A DNA stretch of 64,000 nt. It comes from Porticoccus sp963974675. GTDB lineage: Bacteria > Pseudomonadota > Gammaproteobacteria > Pseudomonadales > Porticoccaceae. The notes below the pieces were generated by a model. That model searched no databases and had not been told where the DNA came from. It was given only the letters and a program-made list of their open reading frames with translations. The translations under genes and the position numbers were made by a program. Location: contig CAXBDQ010000001.1 in the NCBI GenBank assembly GCA_963974675.1, positions 218,334 through 282,333 of the forward strand, given 5' to 3'. Each line of letters opens with the position of its first letter. Within the stretch, counting starts at the first letter, position 1. Positions 42,248 through 51,690 of the stretch are shown here, in pieces.

Positions 42248-44404
42248 TCATTCTTCAGTAGTGGTCTCGGGTGCATTTGCAACAGGGGCTGACTCTGCTT
42301 CCGCAGGCGCACCACCTTCTTCTTCTGCTACCACCTCTTTCATGGATAGCTTAATCCGCCCACGGGCATCCACATCGAGCACTTTCACACGGACTTGCTG
42401 ACCTTCTTTCAGGTAATCCGTTACTTTCTCCACACGTTCTTGAGCGATTTGAGAAATGTGTAGCAGACCGTCTGTACCCGGCATAATCGTCACAAATGCG
42501 CCAAAATCAACAATACGAGCGACAGTACCTTCGTAAATACGGCCAACTTCTGCTTCTGCCGTAATTTCTTCGATACGATAGATCGCATTGGTAAGACCAT
42601 CAGCATCATCACTGTAAATGCGGATACTCCCATCATCGCTGATGTCAATCGTTGCGCCTGTCTCTTCAGTCAACGCACGAATGGTCGCACCACCTTTACC
42701 GATCACATCACGAATCTTATCTGGATCAATTTTCATTGTATGGTAACGAGGTGCCGTATCGGACACTTCATCACGCCCGCTAGAGATGACCTTGTTCATT
42801 TCTCCAAGAATATGAAGGCGCGCATGCAGCGCTTGCTCAAGAGCAATCTCCATAATTTCTTCGGTAATGCCTTCAATCTTGATATCCATTTGTAAAGCGG
42901 TCACACCTTTCGCGGTACCAGCCACTTTGAAATCCATATCGCCCAAGTGATCTTCATCACCCAGGATATCGGTTAAAATGGCAAAGCCATCTTCTTCTTT
43001 CACCAAACCCATAGCGATACCAGCAACCGGTGCTTTCAGCGGTACACCGGCATCCATTAGCGCCAGGCTTGAACCACACACGGAAGCCATTGAGCTGGAA
43101 CCGTTGGATTCAGTAATTTCAGACACCACGCGGATAGCGTAAGGGAATTCTTCAGGAGAAGGTAATACCGCAGCAATGCCACGACGAGCCAAACGACCGT
43201 GACCAACTTCACGACGACCGGTAAAGCCCATCCGGCCACACTCACCGACAGAATAGGGAGGGAAGTTGTAATGCAACATAAAGGGATCTTCACGTTTGCC
43301 TTCCAGCGCATCAATCAACTGAGCATCGCGCATGGAACCCAAAGTAGCCGCGACCAACGCTTGAGTTTCTCCACGAGTGAACAACGCAGTACCGTGAGCT
43401 TTAGCCAACACACCAACTTCCACATCGATGGCACGAACGGTCGTGCTATCACGGCCATCGATACGTGGTTCACCACGGGTAATACGGCCACGAACAATTT
43501 TCTTTTCTAGCTTTTTAAAACCATCACGAATATCTTCTTCGCTGATACCTGCCGCCTCATCAGCCAGACTCAACGCTTCACTGCGGAGGCTATCAAGCTG
43601 TGCCACACGCTGTTGCTTATCTGTTGTGCGGTATGCGTTATCAAGGCCTTCGCCCACTTTGGCCATCAGTGCTTCGGCCAATACTTGATTTTCAGGCGCT
43701 GCTTGCCAATCCCAGCGAGGTTTACCGACTTCACTGGCTAGCTCAGCAATAACTTGAACAACGGCTTGCATTTCTTGGTGGGCAAAAAGGACAGCACCCA
43801 ACATGATATCTTCTGGCAATTCACTGGCTTCAGACTCAACCATCAATACTGCATCTTTGGTGCCGGCAACAACCATGTCTAGGTCGGACTCGACCAACTC
43901 TGAATAGGTTGGGTTTAGCATGTAACCCTTATCAGCATTATAACCAACACGAGCACCACCCACAGGACCATTGAACGGCACACCTGAGATAGACAGCGCA
44001 GCAGACACACCCATCAAGGCAACAATATCTGGATCAATGTTCTTTTCAGCTGACATCACGGTACAGACAACCTGCACCTCATTCTTGAAGCCATTCGGGA
44101 ATAGTGGGCGGATAGGACGATCAATCAAACGAGACGTCAGTGTTTCTTTTTCATTGGGACGCCCTTCACGCTTGAAAAAGCCGCCCGGAATTTTACCGGC
44201 AGCATACGCTTTTTCGATGTAGTGAACGCCGAGAGGGAAAAAGTCTTGTCCGTCTTTAGCTTCTTTGGCGGCAACAACGGTACAAAGCACAGAAGTTTTA
44301 TCCATGGTACACAAAACCGCAGCAGTGGCCTGGCGTGCGATACGCCCAGTTTCCAATGTAACGGTATGGTTACCATACTGAAATGTTTTTGTTACAGGGT
44401 TCAT
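42248..44404 (-). CDS. pnp: Polyribonucleotide nucleotidyltransferase (PNPase)
   Basis: 718 residues. Two RNase PH-like domains: the first begins FQYGNHTVTLETGRIARQA, and the second contains RREVGHGRLARRGI and ESNGSSSMASVCGSSLALMDAG, the phosphate-binding active site. KH (IRDVIGKGGATIRALTEE) and S1 (GRIYEGTVARIVDFGAFVTI) domains follow near residues 560 and 625, with a short acidic/Ala tail. It degrades RNA phosphorolytically and forms the degradosome core. It follows rpsO after 231 bp with a processing-type hairpin between. Confidence 0.98.
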   Translation of the reverse strand: MNPVTKTFQYGNHTVTLETGRIARQATAAVLCTMDKTSVLCTVVAAKEAKDGQDFFPLGVHYIEKAYAAGKIPGGFFKREGRPNEKETLTSRLIDRPIRPLFPNGFKNEVQVVCTVMSAEKNIDPDIVALMGVSAALSISGVPFNGPVGGARVGYNADKGYMLNPTYSELVESDLDMVVAGTKDAVLMVESEASELPEDIMLGAVLFAHQEMQAVVQVIAELASEVGKPRWDWQAAPENQVLAEALMAKVGEGLDNAYRTTDKQQRVAQLDSLRSEALSLADEAAGISEEDIRDGFKKLEKKIVRGRITRGEPRIDGRDSTTVRAIDVEVGVLAKAHGTALFTRGETQALVAATLGSMRDAQLIDALEGKREDPFMLHYNFPPYSVGECGRMGFTGRREVGHGRLARRGIAAVLPSPEEFPYAIRVVSEITESNGSSSMASVCGSSLALMDAGVPLKAPVAGIAMGLVKEEDGFAILTDILGDEDHLGDMDFKVAGTAKGVTALQMDIKIEGITEEIMEIALEQALHARLHILGEMNKVISSGRDEVSDTAPRYHTMKIDPDKIRDVIGKGGATIRALTEETGATIDISDDGSIRIYSDDADGLTNAIYRIEEITAEAEVGRIYEGTVARIVDFGAFVTIMPGTDGLLHISQIAQERVEKVTDYLKEGQQVRVKVLDVDARGRIKLSMKEVVAEEEGGAPAEAESAPVANAPETTTEE

Positions 44405-44604
44405 AAAATTTATTTCCTATTAGTTTTTCTATCTTCTGAAGCCCTAATAAAACACCGGCAAAAAGCTGCTCGGGTTACCAATAATGACCTAATCAGTTGA
44501 GTGCTTTCTCGAAAGACTTAGCTGACAACCTTTCAGGTCATCATAGGTAACTCGATCAGCCATAACTACAGATGTGTTATTTTCTGGCTTCACCATAATC
44601 AACA

Positions 44605-44624
44605 ACGGCTCCCTTAGGAGCCGC
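44605..44624 (-). terminator. Hairpin between rpsO and pnp
   Basis: ACGGCTCC and GGAGCCGC pair around CTTA, 12 bases after the rpsO stop. On the minus strand no strong T-run follows, so it is more likely an attenuator or RNase processing site, as known for rpsO-pnp in E. coli. Confidence 0.6.
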
Positions 44625-44635
44625 TAGTGATTCTC

Positions 44636-44902
44636 TTAACGACGCAGGCCAAGCTTCGCAATTAATTGCGTATAGCGAGCGGCATCTTTACTCTTTAAGT
44701 AGTCCAGCAATTTACGACGCTGGTTTACCATCCGGATCAGACCACGACGTGAATGGTGATCCTTTTTGTGATCACCAAAGTGACCTTGCAATTTATTAAT
44801 ATTGGCCGTTAACAGGGCCACCTGAACTTCTGGTGAACCAGTGTCGCCTTCAGCTTGAGCGTTATCTTTAACAATCGCTTCTTTTTCAATTGCATTTAAC
44901 AT
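44636..44902 (-). CDS. rpsO: 30S ribosomal protein S15
   Basis: 88 residues, normal length. TGSPEVQVALLTANINKLQGHF and HHSRRGLIRMVNQRRKLLDYLKSKD are conserved S15 helices that bind 16S rRNA helices 20-22. A GGAG site precedes the ATG. The 173-bp leader after truB holds a small hairpin (about 45012-45029), possibly part of the autoregulatory region known from other bacteria. Confidence 0.98.
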   Translation of the reverse strand: MLNAIEKEAIVKDNAQAEGDTGSPEVQVALLTANINKLQGHFGDHKKDHHSRRGLIRMVNQRRKLLDYLKSKDAARYTQLIAKLGLRR

Positions 44903-45075
44903 AGTTTATTTCTCCAATATGCGGCTTAAGATTCGGGATACCCGTGCATATTTACAGGGACCCTACGGTTTTTTGGTTTGATCTCAGTTATCTGGAATCA
45001 ATCCCATTTTTGCCTTATCAGGCAAATTCTTCTCACGAGCTTTAGAACCTGAACTTAACTCTAAAAACTCTGTAT

Positions 45076-46011
45076 CTAAAAAACAACCAGACGTTTCGGG
45101 GCTACCCGTCCATCATCAGTTACTTCACCGACACCCAAAAAAGGACCTTCGGCTTCAAAGACGCGCACTATATCGCCTTCTTCGCCTTCGCGATAGGCCT
45201 GAGGCGCCATCACCGGTTGCCCCTGGCGGAAGTAAAAGGCCGTATCTTCTGACAAATCCACTGCCATCAAATGTTTAATTCCAGCGTCCATCGGCTTGAG
45301 TAGATAATCTAATTCTTCGGCCAAATGTTCTTCACGCAGCCTCTCAAGCTCATCTAAGGTGACCGTATCAGCTTCATCAAAAGGCCCGGCAATATTACGA
45401 TGCAGCTTTGACACATAACCACCACACCCAAGTTGAGCGCCGATATCTTCCGCCAAGGTCCTAACGTAGGTACCTTTACTACAATGGATTTCTACATCTG
45501 CTTCAGCGAATTTACCGGGACGGAAGTCTGTTAACACTAGGGAATAAATGGTGACTGGACGAGCTTCCCGCGCAATTTCGATGCCCTCACGAGCCAGCTT
45601 GTAAAGTGGTTGCCCCTGATGTTTCAGTGCCGAATACATGGACGGAATCTGTGCAATGTCACCACGAAAATCCGCTAATTCTGCTTCGACTTGGCTAGCT
45701 GTCAGCTCGGTGGCACCTTTTTCACTTACCACCTCACCACCAGCATCACCGCTGGCCGTAGCCATACCAAAACGAAACGTTGCCTGGTAATGCTTATCCG
45801 CATCCAGAAGAAACTGAGTAAATTTTGTTGCTTCTCCCAAACAAATAGGCAAAACACCCGTTGCCAACGGATCAAGACTACCCGTATGACCACCTTTAGC
45901 AGCAAAAAATAAATATCTGACTTTTTGTAACGCACCGTTAGATGACATGCCTAGCGGTTTGTTCAACAACAGAATACCGTCAACCGGACGGCCTTTACGA
46001 CGACGCCCCAA
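45076..46011 (-). CDS. truB: tRNA pseudouridine(55) synthase
   Basis: 311 residues. DGILLLNKPLGMSSN opens the protein, GGHTGSLDPLATGVLP contains the catalytic Asp near residue 46 and KGTYVRTLAEDIG follows near residue 180. The C-terminal PUA-like part is intact. It makes pseudouridine 55 in the T-loop. The start is a TTG with GAGGA seven bases upstream, two bases after the rbfA stop; there is no earlier ATG. Confidence 0.96.
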   Translation of the reverse strand: MGRRRKGRPVDGILLLNKPLGMSSNGALQKVRYLFFAAKGGHTGSLDPLATGVLPICLGEATKFTQFLLDADKHYQATFRFGMATASGDAGGEVVSEKGATELTASQVEAELADFRGDIAQIPSMYSALKHQGQPLYKLAREGIEIAREARPVTIYSLVLTDFRPGKFAEADVEIHCSKGTYVRTLAEDIGAQLGCGGYVSKLHRNIAGPFDEADTVTLDELERLREEHLAEELDYLLKPMDAGIKHLMAVDLSEDTAFYFRQGQPVMAPQAYREGEEGDIVRVFEAEGPFLGVGEVTDDGRVAPKRLVVF

Positions 46012-46013
46012 AC

Positions 46014-46418
46014 TCAGTCCTCCTCGGACGTATCCGAAGAAGAATTAGCATGGCGCATTTTATCAGTATGTACGGCATGTTCAATCAGGGCTGAAAGATC
46101 TTGCCCTCGCTTGCCGCTATGATCATAGATGAAGCGTAAATGAGGCGTAATACGTAACTGCATTCGGCGAGCAACTCTCGTTCGCAAAAAACCAGCGGCA
46201 CCATTTAAAACCTCAGTCGCCTGAAGACTTTCCTCTTCAGAGAATGTGCCTACATAAGTGACATACACCTTGGCATTAGCAAGATCACGATTGACTTCCA
46301 CGGCGGTTATATTAACCATCGCCAGCCGAGGATCACGCACTTCATCACGGATCAATTCGGCCAGCTCACGCTGCAAGGCATCGGACACCCTGTCTTTGCG
46401 GGTAAACTCTCTAGGCAT
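46014..46418 (-). CDS. rbfA: Ribosome-binding factor A
   Basis: 134 residues. RVSDALQRELAELIRDEVRDPRL, then AKVYVTYVG and LRITPHLRFIYDHSGKRG form the KH-type fold of RbfA, which matures the 16S 5' end. The C-terminus is Ser/Asp/Glu-rich. It lies between infB and truB in the standard order. Confidence 0.96.
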   Translation of the reverse strand: MPREFTRKDRVSDALQRELAELIRDEVRDPRLAMVNITAVEVNRDLANAKVYVTYVGTFSEEESLQATEVLNGAAGFLRTRVARRMQLRITPHLRFIYDHSGKRGQDLSALIEHAVHTDKMRHANSSSDTSEED

Positions 46419-46434
46419 AGTTATTAGCCGCTAG

Positions 46435-48996
46435 TTATAGCTGCCGTGCAACCTCTTTAATATCGTAAACTTCAATTTGATCACCGGCTTTAACGTCGTT
46501 GTAATCCTTCACCCCGATACCGCACTCCATTCCGTTGCGAACCTCGTTAGCGTCATCTTTAAAACGACGCAGTGACTCTAACTCACCTTCGTAGATCACG
46601 ACATTATCACGCAGTACACGAATCGGTTTATTACGGAAAACAGTCCCTTCTATCACCATACAACCAGCAATTGCGCCAAATTTTGGTGACCGGAAGACAT
46701 CGCGCACTTCCGCAATACCTACAATTTCTTCTCGTTTTTCTGGAGCCAGCAACCCACTCAACGCCTGCTTCACATCATCCAGAACGTTATAGATAACACT
46801 GTAGTAACGGAGGTCGACACCTTCATCTTCTGCCAAACGACGTGCTGATGCATCTGCTCGCACGTTAAAACCAATGACAGCAGCACCGGAAGTGATCGCC
46901 AAATTAATATCTGATTCGCTGATACCACCAACACCAGAACCAATCACTTCCACTTCCACTTCTTCATTACCAATATCACCTACAGCAGACAATATTGCTT
47001 CCAGAGAACCTCGGACATCCGCCTTAACCATAATAGGCAAACGACCTTTCTCTTCACCACCTTCAAAGGTAGCAAACATATTTTCTAGTTTAGTAGCCTG
47101 CTGACGAATAACTTTTGCCTGACGAGCTTTATCCTGACGCAATTCAGCCAAACTGCGAGCTTTACGCTCATCTTCCACCACTAGGAACTCTTCACCAGCA
47201 GCCGGGGGGAAATCTAACCCTAAAATTTCTACCGGAATCGATGGGCCAGCATCAATAATTGGCCTTCCTGTTTCGTCATTCATGGCACGAATTCGACCAA
47301 CGCTTTCTCCGGCTAGGACCAAGTCGCCTTTACGCAAGGTACCGGATTGAACCAGCGCAGTTGCAACAGCGCCACGTCCTTTTTCAAGCCGTGATTCAAC
47401 GATCACTCCTCGACCAGGTACATCTCTAGGGGCTTGAAGCTCCAACAGTTCAGCTTGCAACAAGATCGCTTCTAGCAGTTCATCTATACCCTCTCCACTG
47501 TGAGCTGAAACCTTCACAAACTGAGTATCACCACCCCATTCTTCCGGTATCACACCCTTAGCAGACAACTCATTGGTCACCCGTTCAGGGTCAGCTGCTT
47601 CTTTATCCATTTTGTTGATAGCAACTACTATCGGTACCCCTGCGGCACGTGCATGCTGAATAGCTTCTTCAGTTTGTGGCATTACGCCATCATCTGCAGC
47701 GACGACTAGAATAACCACATCTGTACTCTGCGCACCACGAGATCGCATTGCTGTAAACGCGGCGTGCCCCGGTGTATCCAGAAAGGTCACCATACCTTTT
47801 GGTGTTTCTACATGATAAGCACCGATGTGCTGAGTAATACCACCAGCCTCACCAGAAGCAACACGGCTTTCACGAATATAGTCAAGCAACGAGGTCTTTC
47901 CGTGGTCTACATGGCCCATGACTGTTACCACTGGAGCACGAGGCTCTAATGTTTCTTCCATGCTAGCCTGTAAAGCCTCAATAAGATTTTGCTCTACTTC
48001 AGCATCAGAGATTGGTACCGCATTATGGCCGAGCTCTTCCACTACAAGCGTCGCAGTATCTTGATCAATAGGTTGATTAATTGAAGCCATCGTACCCATC
48101 TTCATCAAGCTTTTAATCACTAACGCCGCCTTCACTGACATTTTTTGTGCCAAATCACTGACCAAAATTTCTTCAGGAATTTCGACATCAAAAACAACTT
48201 TGTCTGTAGGCTTTTTAAATTTGTGCTTATTGACTATTTTAGCAACTTTTGCAGCGGTACGAAGACGAGGTTTTTTCTCATCATCCTCCTCTTCTGCAAC
48301 AGCTTGTAACAAATCTTCATTTTTCCGCTTGGGTTCTTTAATAGCCCCGCGTTTCTTAGATTTTTTGATTGCATCGTCTTTGTCGACGGATCCATCTTCA
48401 TCAGCTCTAACATGCTTTTTCGCATGCTTATTAGGTTCAGCAGGCACGTCAACTGGAGCAACAGACGCGGGGGTAACCGGCTTCGGCTTTTCTGCTGCCG
48501 ACTGCTTCTGCTGTTCATCAGAATTACGCTGGAGCTCTTCCGCTGCTTTCTGTTGCAGCGCCTCTTCCTCTGCTTTTCTGCGTGCTTCTATCGCTGCTTG
48601 CCGCTGCTCTTCAGCATCATCAGTACGACTAGATGTAGCTTCCGTAGGGGTGCTCGTTTGTGCAGCAGAGTTCTCTACACTTGCTTGGTCTGCAAGCTCT
48701 TCAGCACTACGCTTCATGTAGGTTCGCTTTTTACGAACCTCAACATTCACCGTTTTACGACCAGCACCCGTTTTAAGTGTGCTTACCGTCTTTCGCTTAA
48801 GCGTAATTTGCTTTGGCTCACGCGACTTATCGCCATGCAGGTTCTTCAAATAAGCCAATAACGTTTGCTTTTCTTCATCGCTAACAGCAGCATCAGCTGC
48901 GTTATGTGGCAAACCGGCCTCCTGCATTTGGCTCAGCAGGCGGTCGACGGACGCTCCGACAACCTTGGCAAGTTCGCTTACAGTGACTTCAGCCAT
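46435..48996 (-). CDS. infB: Translation initiation factor IF-2
   Basis: 853 residues. An N-terminal helical domain (VSELAKVVGASVDRLLSQM) is followed by a long charged linker rich in Ala, Glu, Gln and Lys (residues 100-230). The G domain has GHVDHGKTSLLD near residue 361, DTPGHAAF and NKMDKE, and the C-terminal domains end VYDIKEVARQL. It places fMet-tRNA on the 30S subunit. The linker is the only part with unusual composition, normal for IF-2. Confidence 0.98.
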   Translation of the reverse strand: MAEVTVSELAKVVGASVDRLLSQMQEAGLPHNAADAAVSDEEKQTLLAYLKNLHGDKSREPKQITLKRKTVSTLKTGAGRKTVNVEVRKKRTYMKRSAEELADQASVENSAAQTSTPTEATSSRTDDAEEQRQAAIEARRKAEEEALQQKAAEELQRNSDEQQKQSAAEKPKPVTPASVAPVDVPAEPNKHAKKHVRADEDGSVDKDDAIKKSKKRGAIKEPKRKNEDLLQAVAEEEDDEKKPRLRTAAKVAKIVNKHKFKKPTDKVVFDVEIPEEILVSDLAQKMSVKAALVIKSLMKMGTMASINQPIDQDTATLVVEELGHNAVPISDAEVEQNLIEALQASMEETLEPRAPVVTVMGHVDHGKTSLLDYIRESRVASGEAGGITQHIGAYHVETPKGMVTFLDTPGHAAFTAMRSRGAQSTDVVILVVAADDGVMPQTEEAIQHARAAGVPIVVAINKMDKEAADPERVTNELSAKGVIPEEWGGDTQFVKVSAHSGEGIDELLEAILLQAELLELQAPRDVPGRGVIVESRLEKGRGAVATALVQSGTLRKGDLVLAGESVGRIRAMNDETGRPIIDAGPSIPVEILGLDFPPAAGEEFLVVEDERKARSLAELRQDKARQAKVIRQQATKLENMFATFEGGEEKGRLPIMVKADVRGSLEAILSAVGDIGNEEVEVEVIGSGVGGISESDINLAITSGAAVIGFNVRADASARRLAEDEGVDLRYYSVIYNVLDDVKQALSGLLAPEKREEIVGIAEVRDVFRSPKFGAIAGCMVIEGTVFRNKPIRVLRDNVVIYEGELESLRRFKDDANEVRNGMECGIGVKDYNDVKAGDQIEVYDIKEVARQL

Positions 48997-49025
48997 CAGT
49001 ATTCCTCGATTTTCCGCCTTCGGAA

Positions 49026-50519
49026 TTAATTATCGTCGCCTTCTTCAGCGAACCAGGGTGCACGGGCAGTCATGATCAGCTCAGCAGCCCGACCTTCATC
49101 CATGCCATCAATATCCAACAGGTCATCAACTGCCTGCTCAGCCAAGTCTTCCATAGTAATAATGCTACGGGCAGCTAACACACGAGCAAGACCTTCATCC
49201 ATACCATCCATAGCCAATAAGTCTTCAGCCGGCTCTGAAACGCCTTCTTCAGAAGCTAAAGCCATTGTTAACAATGCATCTTTAGCTCTTGCGCGTAACT
49301 CTTCCGCTATGTTCTCGTCAAAGCCATCAATACCTGCCATTTCTTCAAGAGGGACATAGGCTACCTCTTCAATGGAGGTAAACCCCTCTTCAACCAAAAC
49401 CATAGCGACATCTTCGTCTATGTCCAACTTATCTTGGAATGATTCAATAAGATTATTAGACTCTTCTTGCTGCTTCCCTTCAGCCTCATCAACTGTCATT
49501 ACGTTGATTTTCCAACCGGTCAATTCAGACGCAAGACGGACGTTTTGGCCACTACGACCAATCGCCATCGCTAGAGAACCTTCTGCCACAGCCACATCCA
49601 TAGCACGTGAATCTTCATCAACAACAATGGACTCTACTTCTGCTGGAGCCATCGCATTAATCACTAACTGGGCGGGATTATCATCCCAAAGAACAATATC
49701 TATTCGCTCACCATCCAGCTCATTAGATACAGCTTGAACACGGGCGCCACGCATACCAACGCAAGCTCCAACAGGATCAATACGCCCATCATTGGTTTTT
49801 ACCGCAATTTTTGCTCTAGAACCCTGATCGCGAGCAGCACCACGGATTTCGATAACTTGTTCTGCAATTTCTGGCACTTCAATACGGAACAGCTCAATCA
49901 ACATTTCATTACATTTGCGACTGAGGAAAAGTTGAGGGCCTCTATTTTCAGGATTAATTTCCTGCAATATAGCTCTCACACGATCATTGATACGAAAAAC
50001 TTCACGACCCACTAACTCTTCACGGGGCATCACTGCCTCGGCATTGTTACCTAGGTCAACAATGACATTATCACGTGTCACTTTTTTAACCGTACCGCTA
50101 ACTAGCTCACCGATTTGTCCACGGTATTGTTCAACAACCAATGCACGCTCAGCATCTCGTACTTTCTGAACAATAACTTGCTTAGCTGTCTGTGCAGCAA
50201 TACGACCAAAACTGATATTCTCGACTTGCTCCTCGAAGACATCGCCAGGCTTCAGGCTTGTATCTTTTTCATGGGCCTCCTCAACGGTAAACTGGGTACC
50301 CAATTCCGCCAAGGTGTCGTCATCCATCACCTCCCACCAACGGAAGGATTCATACTCACCTGTTTCACGGTCTATCACTACGCGAATATTGGCATCTTCG
50401 TCATAACGCTTTTTAGTCGCCATGGCCAATGCCTGTTCGATAGCCTCGAAAATAACCTCTGGGGATACACCCTTTTCGTTTGAGACGGCTTCAGCCACCA
50501 TCAAAATTTCTTTGTTCAT
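49026..50519 (-). CDS. nusA: Transcription termination/antitermination protein NusA
   Basis: 497 residues: N-terminal RNA polymerase-binding domain (residues 1-125), S1 (GQIGELVSGTVKKVTRDNVIVDLG), two KH domains (PVGACVGMRGARVQAVSNEL and MAIGRSGQNVRLASELTGW) and two acidic C-terminal repeats (DLLAMDGMDEGLARVLA and DLLDIDGMDEGRAAELI). This is the gammaproteobacterial full-length form. It lies between rimP and infB. Confidence 0.98.
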   Translation of the reverse strand: MNKEILMVAEAVSNEKGVSPEVIFEAIEQALAMATKKRYDEDANIRVVIDRETGEYESFRWWEVMDDDTLAELGTQFTVEEAHEKDTSLKPGDVFEEQVENISFGRIAAQTAKQVIVQKVRDAERALVVEQYRGQIGELVSGTVKKVTRDNVIVDLGNNAEAVMPREELVGREVFRINDRVRAILQEINPENRGPQLFLSRKCNEMLIELFRIEVPEIAEQVIEIRGAARDQGSRAKIAVKTNDGRIDPVGACVGMRGARVQAVSNELDGERIDIVLWDDNPAQLVINAMAPAEVESIVVDEDSRAMDVAVAEGSLAMAIGRSGQNVRLASELTGWKINVMTVDEAEGKQQEESNNLIESFQDKLDIDEDVAMVLVEEGFTSIEEVAYVPLEEMAGIDGFDENIAEELRARAKDALLTMALASEEGVSEPAEDLLAMDGMDEGLARVLAARSIITMEDLAEQAVDDLLDIDGMDEGRAAELIMTARAPWFAEEGDDN

Positions 50520-50540
50520 CTCTCAGCCTCGTCATCGCCC

Positions 50541-50993
50541 TTAGAATCGTGGAACGATATTCGCTTTTTCAATGCCACTTATGGGAAACAAAAATTCGTG
50601 ATCTTCAACGATCAACAAAATATCCTCCCCCTCTACACCATTTAGACGGCCCTTAAATCTCCGCCTACCTTCATAGGGGAAACGCAACTTCAACGCAACG
50701 TCTTCACCTATATACCTCTTGTACTGGGCCAAAGTATACAGCGGCCGGTCCAAACCCGGGGAAGAAACCTCGAGTGTATATTCACTACTAATTAAATCTT
50801 CAACATCCAACAGACTACTTACCTGCCGGCTGACTTTTTCACAATCTTCTACTGTGACGGGATCATTATCAATGTAGATCCGCAACATAGCACTGCGGCC
50901 AGAGGATAAATATTCAAACCCCCAAAATTCGCACTCCATGGCTTCCACCACAGGAACAATTAACGCTTGGAGCGCATCCTGTCTCGTTGTCAC
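50541..50993 (-). CDS. rimP: Ribosome maturation factor RimP
   Basis: 150 residues from a GTG at 50993 with GAGAGG a few bases upstream. LIVPVVEAMECEFWGFEYL, LRIYIDND..VTVEDCEKVSRQVSSLLDVED and YTLEVSSPGLDRPL are the RimP consensus blocks. It assists 30S assembly and is the first protein gene of the nusA-infB operon. Two terminator hairpins lie between it and the upstream tRNA-fMet gene. Confidence 0.96.
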   Translation of the reverse strand: MTTRQDALQALIVPVVEAMECEFWGFEYLSSGRSAMLRIYIDNDPVTVEDCEKVSRQVSSLLDVEDLISSEYTLEVSSPGLDRPLYTLAQYKRYIGEDVALKLRFPYEGRRRFKGRLNGVEGEDILLIVEDHEFLFPISGIEKANIVPRF

Positions 50994-51025
50994 AGAAACC
51001 TCTCAACCCACTTAACCCGCTTAAC

Positions 51026-51048
51026 AAAAAAATGGGCTCCAGGCCCAC
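51026..51048 (-). terminator. Intrinsic terminator upstream of rimP
   Basis: On the minus strand TGGGC, loop CTGGA, GCCCA and seven T. It is the second of two tandem terminators after tRNA-fMet and ends about 30 bases before the rimP GTG. Confidence 0.85.
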
Positions 51049-51073
51049 TTCAAATGGCAGCTTAAGCCACCTA

Positions 51074-51101
51074 ACAAAAAGCCCCTATAAAGGGGCCTTT
51101 C
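51074..51101 (-). terminator. Intrinsic terminator after tRNA-fMet
   Basis: On the minus strand AAGGCCCC, loop TTTATA, GGGGC then TTTTT. It lies about 50 bp after the tRNA 3' end. Confidence 0.88.
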
Positions 51102-51153
51102 GAACGCGCATCTTTCACGCATTGACACTGATGAAGATCATCAATGTAAAATT

Positions 51154-51230
<77 letters not shown>

Positions 51231-51341
51231 ACAAATTACTTCCAGCCATAACGACCTTTACAAGCCATCATCTCCAACCGAGCCATAACTCCCGATTACG
51301 CCTATCAAGCCGCTATTAAGGGGCTACTTCAAGGGCCGAGG

Positions 51342-51370
51342 ATTATAGGGCTGGGGTACGTCGAGGTCAA
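51342..51370 (-). promoter_or_regulatory. Strong sigma-70 promoter for tRNA-fMet
   Basis: TTGACC (51370-51365), a 17-base spacer and a perfect TATAAT (51347-51342) on the minus strand, about 110 bases before the tRNA 5' end. A GC-rich region follows the -10, as in stringently controlled promoters. Confidence 0.8.
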
Positions 51371-51690
51371 GGAGAATCCCCCTTTATTCAGCAGCTTTTC
51401 CACAATAAAAATACCCACACAATGATACCGTCACACGACTTACATATTAAACACCCATTCTTCATAGTGGGCTTAACATAATGGTTCGAAAATGAATGAT
51501 AAAAACACCACACAGACCCCACCAAATATGCATGTACAAGCATAGAATTAAAAAGCAATGTAGCTCGGGGGAACACATTTATTGTAACGATGAACAAACC
51601 CAGCACTTAACGTTTTCTTAACATCGCCATGACATCTTTTTTATATTCAAACCAGCAAAATGGTACTAAACATTATTCTCAGGTGCCCTT
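51371..51690. other. Intergenic stretch without recognised content
   Basis: Between the tRNA-fMet promoter and the divergent SdiA-regulated-domain gene. Mostly AT-rich; no RNA gene, repeat or credible coding sequence seen. It must contain the promoter of the plus-strand gene, which I could not place. Confidence 0.5.

Noticed and set aside
44605..44624. rpsO-pnp hairpin as a strong terminator
   Set aside because: No U-tract follows on the transcribed strand; kept only as an attenuator or processing hairpin.
48200..48721. 173-residue open frame antisense to infB
   Set aside because: It mirrors the repetitive Ala/Glu/Lys linker of IF-2; composition is Ser/Cys/Phe-rich without any motif.
51388..51606. 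72-residue minus-strand open frame near tRNA-fMet
   Set aside because: Hydrophobic, Cys-rich chance frame lacking a ribosome site, upstream of a convincing tRNA promoter.
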